64,000 nucleotides of DNA from SPDF01 sp963812085 (lineage in GTDB: Bacteria > Gemmatimonadota > Gemmatimonadetes > Gemmatimonadales > GWC2-71-9). Position 1 is the first letter of the stretch, and each line of letters opens with the position of its first letter. Where the stretch lies: assembly GCA_963812085.1 (NCBI GenBank), contig CAWETL010000005.1, positions 272,068-336,067 on the forward strand, in the 5' to 3' direction. The translations under genes were made by a program, and so were the position numbers. This document shows positions 56,085 to 64,000 of this stretch, piece by piece. The notes under the pieces are model-generated. The model had not been told where the DNA came from and did not search any database. It saw only the letters and a program-made list of their open reading frames with translations.

Positions 56085-56480
56085 CTACTCGGTCGTCCTG
56101 CCCGCAAAGTGCTCGGTGGAGATTTCCGCATCCGCCCTGGTGTGGTGCACGGTGCCGTCCTCGTGATGGGGCGGCCCATAGAGGGTGTACAACTTCATCG
56201 CTTTGCGGCCGGTGTTCCGGATGTTGTGTCGCGCCCCCGCCGGGATGACCATGGCCATGTCGCTTTCGATGGGGCTCGTGCGGCCGTCGATCACGAACTC
56301 GCCCTTCCCCTCCTCCACGCGGAAGAACTGGTCGGTGTCCTCGTGGGTCTCTTCGCCGATCTCTTCGCCCGGGTTGAGGGACATCAGCACCAGCTGAATG
56401 TGCGACCCGGTGTACAGCACGCGCCGGAAATCGAGGTTCTTCTCGGTCCGGTCTTCGATGTCGCCGATGAAGCCTTTCAT
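56085..56480 (-). CDS. Cupin-domain protein
   Basis: 131 residues. Motif 1 GEEIGEETHEDTDQFFRVEEGKG and motif 2 DMAMVIPAGARHNIRNTG are complete, with metal-binding Glu/His residues; the C-terminus has HHEDGTVHHTRADAE. Well kept throughout, GGAGG upstream of the ATG. Function unknown; similar to cytosolic mannose-6-phosphate-isomerase-like cupins. Confidence 0.85.
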   Translation of the reverse strand: MKGFIGDIEDRTEKNLDFRRVLYTGSHIQLVLMSLNPGEEIGEETHEDTDQFFRVEEGKGEFVIDGRTSPIESDMAMVIPAGARHNIRNTGRKAMKLYTLYGPPHHEDGTVHHTRADAEISTEHFAGRTTE

Positions 56481-56619
56481 GGAATCCTCCCTGGACAGGG
56501 CCCGGCCCTGCCCCTTCAGAATCGCTCCCGGCGCGGCACCACTGCCCGCGCGGGCCCAGCGGAGTTGAAGCTACGAACCAGATGATATGAGATCGGCCCC
56601 TGTCTGCAGTAAGGGAGGT

Positions 56620-57070
56620 TCACGATGGAGGAGGCTCAGCACCGGGCGGCGGATGGAACCCGATCCGCTTCCGTGGCTCGGTATCCTCACGGATGAGCGC
56701 CCGGATGGCATCGAACACGGCGCGAAATTGCTGGTCGTACCGGGCTTCCATCGCGTCGAGTTTCCGTGCCAACTCGGCGTGCGCCCCCAGCGCGGCCCGC
56801 AGCCGCACAAAGGCCCGGACGACCCCACTCCCCACTTGAGGTCGCAATTTGCGACCTCAAGTCGGCGATCTCCGCAGACGTCAACCGGAACGCGAAATCG
56901 TCCGGAAATCGAGCGCGGTTTCGCTTGACCTGCTCATTCAGCCGTTTGGTAGTGACCCCATAGAGACGCGCCAGGTCGGAGTCCAACATGACGCGACGCT
57001 CCCGAACGGTATGAATCAGGCTCGCAATCGCCTCAACGGGCACCAGATCGGCTTTCCCCTCCACAGGCAA
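56620..57070 (-). pseudogene. ORF6N-domain protein with internal deletion
   Basis: The N-terminal ORF6N domain (VEAIASLIHTVRERRVMLDSDLARLYGVTTKRLNEQVKRNRARFPDDFAFRLT) is in one frame. After LRSQIATSS the next conserved segment (VVRAFVRLRAALGAHAELARKLDAMEARYDQQFRAVFDAIRALI) is in another frame, and the usual YLPYAFTEHG core is missing. So a deletion of about 30 codons plus frame change broke it. Such genes are frequent in phages and integrated elements and mark the left border of the accessory region. Confidence 0.72.
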
Positions 57071-57272
57071 CCTCCTTCGGGGTTGCGCCCAGTATGGGAT
57101 GCGACCCGCACCGAGTTGTCACCAAAATCGCGCGCGAAAAAGGCCCCACCGCAGGAGTCGCAGTGAGGCCGTGAGTTACCGAGTGGAGCGGACCGGGATC
57201 GACGCGTCCGGCCCGCAGGGCTGGCGGCGGGCGCAGCCCGACGAGCGGAGCGAGGCCGCAGTTGCGGCCGCA

Positions 57273-57764
57273 GCTCAACCCCTGACCCCCTGCTTGCAAA
57301 GTTGGTCGTAAGTCATTGTCCTGCAACAACTTGTAGCACTCACGCGTCGTTCTGGGCATCGGTGTTGTGAGTCGGGGGCCCGAAAGGGCCCTTTTGTTGT
57401 CCTGGACACACAACAAAACACACAACAGGGGTCGATTTCGGCTGAAATCGTGGTTCGTCCGCCACATTCCATTTTCAGGCCGGAAGAAGAATTCCGCAAC
57501 GACTGCCAGTGCCGTTAACTTGTTGTCTTGTCTAGCGTTACTGGTCTCGTCGGCGCCCCTCCATTTCACCCAACTCACAACAGACTCACAACGGTTACCC
57601 CCTTTGGAATTCGTAAGCAGGGGGTCGAGCTGATTCCAATAACTGAAGGCAGGGGGTGGAGCCATTAAGGAGTTGGACTCACAACAAATTGGCAACACGG
57701 GCGGCCCGCCTGATCGAGGGCTGATTCCATCGGAGGCAAAGCAGGGGGTTGGGGAGGTTGAGCG
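57273..57764. repeat. Dispersed tRNA-anticodon-arm-like copies (att-like)
   Basis: A GCAGGGGGT core occurs four times: 57273-57300 (minus strand; TTTGCAAGCAGGGGGTCAGGGG), 57611-57630 (plus; TCGTAAGCAGGGGGTCGAGC), 57646-57663 and 57737-57764. The first reads like the anticodon-to-variable-loop part of tRNA-Ala (anticodon TGC), where P4-type integrases often cut. None has a full cloverleaf, so they are remnants or att sites rather than functional tRNA genes. Confidence 0.45.
57376..57395 (+). terminator. Rho-independent terminator
   Basis: GGGCCC-GAAA-GGGCCC stem-loop followed by TTTT (57392-57395) and GTTGT, reading on the plus strand. No plus-strand gene lies directly upstream. Confidence 0.7.
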
Positions 57765-57897
57765 CGCTGCGCGGATTCCCATTTGGCATTTGGGCCAGGC
57801 GGACGTAACGTTTCAGAATAGTTGAGTTCCTAACTCGCTCGACCCTCGCTACTGCCGCCGATGTCACCCACTCGGGGTCTCGATCCCTTCGTCAGCC

Positions 57898-58101
57898 ATG
57901 GCCAAAGCCGCAGCCGAAAAACCCAACCTCACGGACGGATCGGTGAGGCGGCGTGGCGGCAAGTGCTGGATGCATGGAATTCCCGCCTACAACACAGGCA
58001 GGGCCTCTTCACCAATTTTCGCCGGCAGCGATCTCCTGGTTGACACGCTGATCCCAGGCGGAAGCTCCTATTCAAGTCAAGAAGGGGTACAGCTCTTCTG
58101 A
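57898..58101 (+). CDS. Short ORF, possible integrase N-terminal fragment
   Basis: 67 codons: AKAAAEKPNLTDGSVRRRGGKCW at the start vaguely resembles the 'LTD.sVRr' arm-binding domain of P4-type integrases, with a possible continuation in a neighbouring frame. Considering the location beside att-like repeats this is tempting, but the evidence is weak and the catalytic domain is absent. Confidence 0.25.
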   Translation: MAKAAAEKPNLTDGSVRRRGGKCWMHGIPAYNTGRASSPIFAGSDLLVDTLIPGGSSYSSQEGVQLF

Positions 58102-58779
58102 GGACAAGGTGTACCTGACGCAGTGCAAGGAGTGAGGAGGATCTCACCTTGACAAGTTCGTTCGAGACTTCGTTGTGTCTTGTGAACTTGGACCGAAAGG
58201 TCGCCACGACGCAGGACACGAGGGAAAGCTGGGCTTTGAACATCTCATTTCTTTGTGGTGCCTCGCGACGTCGCCAATCGGGTCTATCGTGACGCAGTTA
58301 ACCGTGAGTATGAGCGCCTCTCAAGACCGGCGGCATCGGAGCTGGGCAACATGTCGGTGAACGTCCCAATGAACCAGGCCTCAGCAGTTCGAAGATGCGT
58401 GGGGGAATGCCAGGGCATCGGAGTAGCGAGCCGCTGACGACTGCCTGCAGCGGAAAGGGGCGGCGCTGGCCCTCGGACCGCCGCCGCCGTAGTTGTGAGG
58501 TCCTGATGGCGCAGCGGCTGATGCGCGGGCGCTTGCAATGCAGCCGCACCCCACACAGAGGCCATTGCGTGGCGAACCTGATCTGGCAGCGCAGACAGGC
58601 GCAGCAAGAAAACCTTCCTCGCGGACCCCTTCAGGTCTGAAGAGGAGCTCTGAGACGCGTCTCGGCACGAAGGAGCTCCTCGATCACATCTCCTCCTGAA
58701 ACGTTAGGTGCGTGGAGGAGGAACTGCCAGGGATCCAGTATTATCGGAGTAGTAGGCTTCGATAGCAGTTGCTCGTCGC
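58102..58779. other. Gene-poor stretch with coding fragments only
   Basis: No intact gene. Short coherent fragments exist on the plus strand: DKVYLTQCKE near 58110, HLDKFVRDFVVSCELGPKGRHDAGHEGKLGFEHLISLW at about 58148-58260, and RDVANRVYRDAVNREYERLSRPAASELGNM at 58260-58355. They lie in different frames and look like parts of one disrupted protein of unknown type. Confidence 0.4.
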
Positions 58780-59486
58780 AGCTCAAGAACACACCCGTGA
58801 CCGCCACCATTCTCCCGCAGGTCCTGCAGTACGCACTCTGGGCCAGTCGATCTTGATCGATAAAGAGGCTCTGGCTTGAAGCGAAGAATCGACCTGAAGA
58901 TCTCGACTTTGCGTTTGACAGCTGAGATCGAGTTGATCATATCGCCCCTAGCATCGACCTGGGACGTTGCAAGTCGTCGGCAAGATCAACTACGAGGTTG
59001 ATCTTGTTGAGGTAAAGCGGTGGGTTGACGGCCACACCACTTCTGCTGGTGAACCGCCTTAGCGACCGCCGCGCCCAAGGTGAAGACAGTCAAGGGGCTC
59101 GCAGTGTACGACCGCGCGTTCTATGAGGGTTGTCCATTTCAACAAAGAGAAGTGTTAAACACTTTCTGGCGTATGCCGACCAGGTCGACGCATTCGTTCA
59201 ACGCAAGGGCTGGTCGTTCAGGCCAAGTTTCAAGTACCATGCTGCGCGTTCAGCAGGGGCTTCTTCATTGCGTTTGGCATTAGGGCTGGCTCGCGGTCGT
59301 TTCGGGTTGTTCTTTAAGGTGCCAGTGGCGAGGGCGCGCAGATTTGCCCCGAAAGGCCAACCAATGACCAGATACGAGGCGCAATGGAAGGAGGCCGTGT
59401 TCAAGATCGATCCTGGGGTAACGAAAGTAACTGCGTTCGCACCACTATTTGCAGAAGCAGTCAAGTCGTTGAGCAGGCCCGAATGA
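58780..59486 (+). pseudogene. Frame-disrupted protein of unknown function, C-terminal part best preserved
   Basis: Successive segments in changing frames make one plausible protein: NTPVTATILPQVLQYALWA, SIKRLWLEAKNRPEDLDFAFD, HRPGTLQVVGKINYEVDLVEVKRWVDG, KVKTVKGLAVYDRAFYEG, SVKHFLAYADQVDAFVQRKGW, GFFIAFGIRAGSRSF and FGLFFKVP...MTRYEAQWKEAVFKIDPGVTKVTAFAPLF. Only 59130-59486 is a continuous open frame (118 codons, TTG start), and even this hides two compensating shifts. I recall no named family; EVKRW could be part of a nuclease site, weakly. Confidence 0.45.
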
Positions 59487-59644
59487 AACGAGCCTGCACT
59501 CGTCCTGCCGACGGGCCAACATGACCCAAGTGGACCTAGGCCCCTCCGCCGCTCAACGAGGCCGATAACGAGGAAGATCCGATGGTCTGGAGCGGGCTCT
59601 GATGACCATCCGGAAATGCTCGGCAACCATTTCAAGGACCGGTG

Positions 59645-60427
59645 ATGGGAAAGTACGACTCCTCACGTACACGCGTTGCTCCGGTGTTCAATTGGCTGCA
59701 GTGCTGGGATCAATCAGGAAGGCGTTCGGTCCCCGGGCTCCTCTCACTGGCCACTCCCATCGGCAATTCCTTCAACGCTGTACAAGAACTGACCCTCCGC
59801 GAGGGCAAGATGGTGGCCCCGAGAGGCCAAGCTCCCCGCTCCCATTTCGCTTCTGCACTGGCTCGTCGACCACTGCGAGGCACCGGAGGATCCGGCTGCA
59901 TGGGGCACAAGTGACCGCACACGAACATTTCGACAGCGTCTCGTGGCGAGAGAAGCATCAGCCATTGCTGAGCGCATGCTTCAATCGCTGCCGGCATGCT
60001 TGGCCGGGGGCCACACATCCTCGAGGGCCCGAGCTCGCCGGATGCATTTTTGACGACAGACGAGGTGGTTATTGTGGTGGAAGGGAAGCGCACGGAACCC
60101 ATGCCCACCACGTCCACCTACTGGATGCGAACTCGTCACCAGATGCTTCGCCACCTCGACGCCGCGTGGGAGGTCCGTAAGGGCCGTCGGCTGCTGGGCT
60201 TGATGATCCTGGATGACCTGAAGGCCCAAGAAGCCGACTGGGCTCGCTACCCTGCGGAATTGCGACTATCAGCGACCCTGGCGGCTAGTCTCCCGCATCG
60301 TACGGCCGAAGAGCGAAGCGCGATTTGTCAGTCTTTTCTTGGCATCACAACGTGGCAAGCAGTGTGTACTCGCTTCTCGATACCCCAGCAGAGCCTCCTC
60401 CCCATGATCGCCGAGACCGGGGTGTGA
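59645..60427 (+). CDS. Possible PD-(D/E)xK-type protein (frame-disrupted)
   Basis: Starts with AAGGA and ATG 59645 (GKYDSSRTRVAPVFNW). It changes frame near 59820 (ISLLHWLVDHCEAPEDPAAWGTSDRTRTFRQRLVAREASAIAERMLQSLPA) and again near 60005. It then runs intact to 60427 with HILEGPSSPDAFLTTDEVVIVVEGKRTEP. The D...VVEGKR pattern matches the second half of a PD-(D/E)xK active site. The 3' half is 143 codons of good coding quality. Role unknown; first of a run of closely spaced plus-strand genes. Confidence 0.5.
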
Positions 60428-60433
60428 ATCAAA

Positions 60434-61046
60434 TTGCGGGGCTCCCGCTTCGGCGAGTACTTCAAGGCTCTGTCGCAACTGAGTTTCGATGGTTGGACCA
60501 TGAGTCAGGAGAATCCATTGACGTTTAAGTTGCGCTTTCCAAGGGGCGACGTGGTGACATGGGCTGAGCGATACAACTCCTCAGGCGGCGACTGCATACC
60601 GCTGTCATTAGCCCCCGCAGCTCTGCGGAGAGGTCACCTCACTAAGACTGAGTTCATGGCACTGACTAAATGGAAGACAACGCGGACGCAGGGACGCCGC
60701 GCGGCCAATTCACCTGAGTTCATCAGGGCCGTAACGGCGGCCTCCTTTACCTCGTCCAATGAGCAGCTTCGGATCGAGATCTTGACGCTTCTCTCGGGCG
60801 TAAGGTGGCCAACAGCATCTGTACTCCTCCATTTCTGTGCCCGTGACCCGTACCCCATTCTCGACTTCCGCGCCTTGTGGTCGCTCTCACGTCCCGGTGC
60901 TGAGAAGGGGTACGACTTTGGCCTCTGGTGGGACTACTGGTGAGTTCACGAGGGAGCTGGCGGAGCGCCTTCACGTATCCATGCGAGTGCTCGACCGGGC
61001 ACTCTGGCAGTATTCGAAAGAGCGGCAGCCGGCCGTCACCACATGA
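60434..61046 (+). CDS. Protein with HhH-like 'GVxxPTAS' segment (frame-disrupted)
   Basis: TTG 60434 opens SRFGEYFKALSQLSFDGWTMSQ. The core has LTLLSGVRWPTASVLLHFCARDPYPILDFRALWSL, a pattern found in helix-hairpin-helix DNA-glycosylase-like proteins. After WWDYW the frame shifts (near 60940), and EFTRELAERLHVSMRVLDRALWQYSKERQ ends at 61046. The next gene's ATG overlaps this stop. DNA-binding is an inference from the HhH resemblance alone. Confidence 0.5.
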
Positions 61047-62016
61047 CGGTTCCCCAGACTCTCACCATCGCCGGCGTATGCGAACGCGACTTGGACCTAC
61101 TCCTCTTGGAGGAGTTATCGAGTAGTCTGCCATTCAGCCGGTGGTTTGTATCTCGTACCACCTCCTGGTCTGAGTGACGTCCAGGCGGTGCGAGGCGTGC
61201 GCCGCTCCGTCACACAGTCCACCGGGGAGTCGGATCTTGAACTCACTGTGGAGCTCGAAGCAGGCGCCGTTGGCCGTTTGCTCATCGAAAACAAGATCGA
61301 CGCCGGATTCCAGGCCGATCAGGCAGTGCGATACCGGAGGAGGGCGGAGACGTACTTGGAAAGGCAGGAGTGCGCTCTCTGCTCGACAGTCCTCGTTGCC
61401 CCTTCTCGGTACCTCGGCTCAGGAGCGGGGAACAAGGGGTTCGATGCTTGGCTCGCCTACGAAGACATCCTGGCATGGTTCAGGGAGAGCGACCTGGGCC
61501 ACCGCCTCGCTTACAAGGCAGCTCTTCTCTCTGCAGCGATCGAGAAGAGCACATTGGGGTATCAGCCTGTGGCCGACGCGCCGGTAACTGACTTCTGGCG
61601 CGAGTACTGGAAGGCCGCTCTAGCGCTGGCCCCCAGAGTTGGAGATGTCCGAGCCCTTAACCAAGCCGGCACGGGCCGGGCTTCGCCTACTTTCGACCAT
61701 CCGCCCTGCCGAGAGGCATTGAGATCTGCCACAAATTTCCTCACGGCAACGTTGACCTCCAATTCAGGGGGTGGGGCGATCGGCTGTCGCGGCTTCGGGC
61801 GCATCGTGGCGCCCCACCTCGCGGAGGGGATGAAGCTCGTCAAGGCTGCCAAGTCGGCCTCGGTCCGGCTCCAAACCCGCAGCCTCAATACAGGCCAGCC
61901 GTTCGCTGCTCAGGAGCCAGAGGCAGTCGCGGGGATTCGAGCCGCGCGGGCCTCTGCTAGACTGGTACGGGCAGCACCGGGAGGTACTTGAACCGCTGGC
62001 ACGGCTGAGCGGGTAG
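61043..62016 (+). CDS. PD-(D/E)xK nuclease superfamily protein (frame-disrupted)
   Basis: ATG 61043 (TVPQTLTIAGVCERDLDLLLLEELSSSLPFSRWFVSRTT), then a frame change into GLSDVQAVRGVRRSVTQSTGESDLELTVELEAGAVGRLLIENKIDAGFQADQAVRYRRRAETY. ESD, IENKI and FQADQ form a textbook PD-(D/E)xK active site. The C-terminal part (FAYFRPSALPRGIEICHKFPHGNVDLQFRGWGDRL, then GMKLVKAAKSASVRLQ, then LLDWYGQHREVLEPLARLSG) moves between frames at least three more times before TAG 62016. The longest intact stretch is 61146-61991. Confidence 0.6.
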
Positions 62017-62136
62017 CAGAAGCGGTAGTCAAGACTCGTTCCGAGCGCTCCCGGCCGCCAATTGCCTGGAGAGCACGGGGTCGGCACATTGCGTAACAGC
62101 TGGCGCTCACTGAGGAGCAGACTAGGGTGAGGAAAC

Positions 62137-62796
62137 GTGAAACACCAATACTTCGGTGACATCAACGACTACAGAAAGTATGGCGCCTGCTTCGGGCTCT
62201 TTCAGAGGCGAGCGGCCTGCCCCTGGGAGTCTGTTGGCTTCTAACGCCTGATGACGAGCGAACCGATGGGGAGTTCAGAGGCTATCTGCATGGCCGTCCT
62301 CTGGCGGAAGCACGACCCGCTTCTCTACGACGCGCTTCAACACTTTATGAATCCTACGGTTCGACGCTCGGTAGACCATGCCAAACTCTGGGACCTGCTC
62401 CCGGGGGCCAGCTACTACCCCGCCCTGCTTAGGGATTCCATTCTGGAGAGGTCGTACTACTTCAGGCGGGCTTGGGCTGAGCTAGCCACGTGCCCCTTGC
62501 TCTTCTTTGATCCTGACAATGGACTTGAAGTGGCAAGTACGCCGGCAGGGCGGAAGAACTCCTCCAAATACCTCTACTGGGTGGAAGTGCAGGAGACCTA
62601 TAAGCGAGGGCATTCCCTCGTGATTTACCAGCACTTTCCGCGCAGGGAGCGCACATCCTTCATGAGGGAGCTCGTCGGAGAGGCCTTGGCGCGGCTGGGG
62701 GCCACATCAATCGATACGTTTGCGACGTCACATGTGCTCTTTTTGCTCATCCATCGCCCGAGCATGCAGGCGCGTTTGAACGGGCCCATGACCTGA
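62137..62796 (+). CDS. Conserved hypothetical of the 'YFGDINDYRKYG' type (frame-disrupted)
   Basis: GTG 62137 gives KHQYFGDINDYRKYG, followed in the next frame by LLRALSEASGLPLGVCWLLTPDDERTDGEFRGYL. From about 62290 a third frame continues intact to 62796 (KHDPLLYDALQHFMNPTVRR, CPLLFFDPDNGLEVAS, KYLYWVEVQETYKRGHSLVIYQHFPRRER). I recognise this as a recurrent protein of accessory regions but know no function. The FFDPDNG and YQHFPR motifs look like active-site loops. Confidence 0.55.
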
Positions 62797-62888
62797 TCCA
62801 ATCACGATGGGGGGCGAGATTACCCCCAAGGGACACGTTCAGGCATAGCACTCGGAACCACTGTCACACCACCTCGCTACTTTGGGTC

Positions 62889-63363
62889 ATGATGACACGT
62901 CATCACTGGGAACCTCTGTCGAGCCAACAGATTGGCCGATATGCCGAGTATTTCGTGAAGATGGAGTTCACGATGCACGGGTTTGAGGTGTATTCGTCAG
63001 AGGTGGATGACCGCGGCATCGACTTTGTCGTTCGAAAGGCACCCGGGCCATTCAGGGAAGTCCAGGTCAAGTCCCTCCGGGGCCCCGGGGTACGTTTTCA
63101 TGACAAAGGCCAAGATGCCGCTCACCCAGGAGCGCATGGTCGTGCTTACGCTATTTGCTGAAGGGGCGGAGCCTAAGCTCTACGCTATCCCGGCAATCGC
63201 TTGGAGATCTCCAAACGCTCTCCTGGTTGATCGAGAGTACGAAGGCAAGAAGAGTGCACCGGAATGGGGAATAAACCTCTCGAAGAAGAACTTGCCGCTG
63301 CTAGAGCCCTATCGGTTCGGCACGGCCATCGCCGAGCTTTCCCTGCCCTCCAGCAACACGTAG
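62889..63363 (+). CDS. DUF4365-like nuclease-fold protein (frame-disrupted)
   Basis: ATG 62889 starts MMTRHHWEPLSSQQIGRYAEYFVKMEFTMHGFEVYSSEVDDRGIDFVVRK, then FREVQVKSLRGPG. The G-x2-AE...DDRGID...QVKS pattern is that of DUF4365/Holliday-junction-resolvase-like PD-(D/E)xK folds. A one-base shift near 63090 moves the reading to YVFMTKAKMPLTQERMVVLTLF...EWGINLSKKNLPLLEPYRFGTA, ending at 63363. With that shift restored the protein has about 157 residues. Confidence 0.58.
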
Positions 63364-63372
63364 GATTTCTTG

Positions 63373-64000
63373 ATGCGCCTCGTCACTTGGAACATCCGCC
63401 ACGGCGGGGGCAATCGGGTTTCAGCTCTTGTGGGCGCACTTGAGGAGCAGGACGCGGATGTCATCGTGGTGCTGACCGAGACGCGCCTGACTGCCCCAAC
63501 CATGCAACTGCGTGCGATGCTCCAAGGCATGCGCTACACTCACCAATACACACGCCAGGAGTCTGGGCCAAAGAAGAACTCCGTCTTGGTCGCTTCCAAG
63601 CTGCCCTTAGAGATCCCCTCTCCTCCCGACTTGTCACCAGACGTGAACCACCGTTCTCGGCAACAATGCCTATGGACCGGACTCAACATCGTAGCGGTAT
63701 ATTTTCCAGCCAAGTTTCCTGACATCACCAATTATCACGCCATTCTCGCTCCCCTCGCAGAGGGGTGGCTTGCTCGGCCTACCGTTTTGCTTGGGGACTT
63801 CAACAGCGCCGATAGCGAATTGGACGTGGAGTCGCGACCGCACATTCCCTCGGTGGGTATCCAATCCCTGCTAGCCCAAGGGTGGACGGATGCCTGGAGG
63901 CATACACATCCGACCGAGAAGGAATACACCTGGATTAGCAATGCTGGGAATGGCTTCCGTATTGATGCGGCGTTTCTATCGCCCCGTTTGCTTCCATTGC
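63373..64000 (+). CDS. Endonuclease/exonuclease/phosphatase family protein (cut by window edge)
   Basis: ATG 63373, 9 bp after the previous stop, gives RLVTWNIRHGG, then VIVVLTETRLT, VLLGDFNSADSE and RIDAAFLSPR: the complete run of EEP (ExoIII/DNase I-like) active-site motifs (N, E, D-x-N, D). About 209 residues are visible without any frameshift and the gene continues past 64000. A phosphodiesterase or nuclease; the single-metal EEP set agrees with ExoIII-like enzymes. Confidence 0.85.
   Translation, partial: MRLVTWNIRHGGGNRVSALVGALEEQDADVIVVLTETRLTAPTMQLRAMLQGMRYTHQYTRQESGPKKNSVLVASKLPLEIPSPPDLSPDVNHRSRQQCLWTGLNIVAVYFPAKFPDITNYHAILAPLAEGWLARPTVLLGDFNSADSELDVESRPHIPSVGIQSLLAQGWTDAWRHTHPTEKEYTWISNAGNGFRIDAAFLSPRLLPL

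Larger units (their letters stand above)
57071..57897. other. 827-bp gene-free boundary region with tRNA-like repeats and terminator
   Basis: No convincing gene. The sequence shifts to lower GC and contains many CACAACA/TTGTTGTG words (57407-57695), a strong hairpin terminator and several copies of a GCAGGGGGT motif described separately. A 249-codon frame on the minus strand (57033-57782) is rejected as coding because its composition follows the repeats. Typical of an integration boundary. Confidence 0.6.

Noticed and set aside
57273..57300. Functional tRNA-Ala gene
   Set aside because: Only an anticodon-arm and variable-loop-like part is present; D arm, acceptor stem and the TTCGA loop are missing.
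57033..57782. 249-codon minus-strand frame at the island border
   Set aside because: Sequence follows CACAACA and GCAGGGGGT repeats and the ORF6N edge; no domain, mixed composition.
58704..58940. 78-codon minus-strand frame
   Set aside because: The opposite strand carries coherent segments (LPQVLQYALWA, SIKRLWLEAKNRPEDL) of the plus-strand gene, so this is a shadow.

Overview
The window is high-GC chromosomal DNA (about two thirds G+C by eye) from a diderm, aerobic heterotroph. It carries TonB/ExbB/ExbD, an Omp85-like barrel, lipoprotein signals, Mn-type superoxide dismutase, a 2-oxoacid dehydrogenase complex and a membrane pyrophosphatase. The gene mix (many GTG starts, 4-bp start/stop overlaps, secreted lipoproteins of unknown function, inositol-phosphate synthase beside a CDP-alcohol phosphatidyltransferase) suggests Gemmatimonadota or a close relative. 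That placement is inference; there is no rRNA or marker gene in the window to prove it.

Layout. 0-3 kb: start of aspA, a cupin, a GNAT acetyltransferase, a tiny Cys4 protein, a metallo-beta-lactamase-fold hydrolase and trxB. 2.9-9.3 kb (minus strand): E1 alpha, E1 beta and E2 of a 2-oxoacid dehydrogenase, two small unknowns, a PHP phosphoesterase, an SDR and a frame-disrupted Rossmann protein. 9.5-14.3 kb: CDP-alcohol phosphatidyltransferase, ino1, a small protein and hppA. 14.4-21.6 kb: a murein-sugar salvage cluster (namZ; divergent nagZ-type GH3; serine hydrolase; SSS symporter; BadF-type sugar kinase) interrupted only by erpA. 21.6-26.5 kb: APC permease and a Ton/Tol energising set (ExbB, two ExbD, two TonB-type proteins). 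26.6-30.3 kb: three coupled genes for a PAS kinase, a response regulator and a membrane kinase. 30.4-46.4 kb: a large (alpha/alpha)6 glycosidase-like protein, peroxiredoxin, SOD, a polytopic membrane protein, an M61 peptidase, several lipoproteins, a YaeQ protein, a CDF metal transporter and an MddA-like methyltransferase. 46.4-56.5 kb: a GH18-deacetylase-GT2 fusion, an outer-membrane barrel, a membrane-anchored SARP-like regulator, an Ig/PKD lipoprotein and a cupin.

From about 56.6 kb the character changes. There is an ORF6N-domain remnant, then repeats that look like the 3' half of a tRNA anticodon arm, a hairpin terminator, and a lower-GC run of plus-strand genes up to the right edge. Several of these have PD-(D/E)xK-type nuclease signatures and the last is an endonuclease/exonuclease/phosphatase. 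I read it as an integrated, nuclease-rich accessory island. Its genes are broken by many small frameshifts although the protein sequence continues in neighbouring frames, which points to sequence error or very recent decay. A lower density of the same kind of indel affects the E2 gene, the Rossmann gene at 2.9 kb and two secreted-protein genes.

Working together: the acyl-dehydrogenase complex, PPase and inositol-lipid genes are housekeeping. NamZ, GH3 and serine hydrolase would release murein sugars that the symporter and kinase take in. The TonB/ExbBD genes energise outer-membrane uptake. The island is the part of the window most likely to hold an undescribed system.
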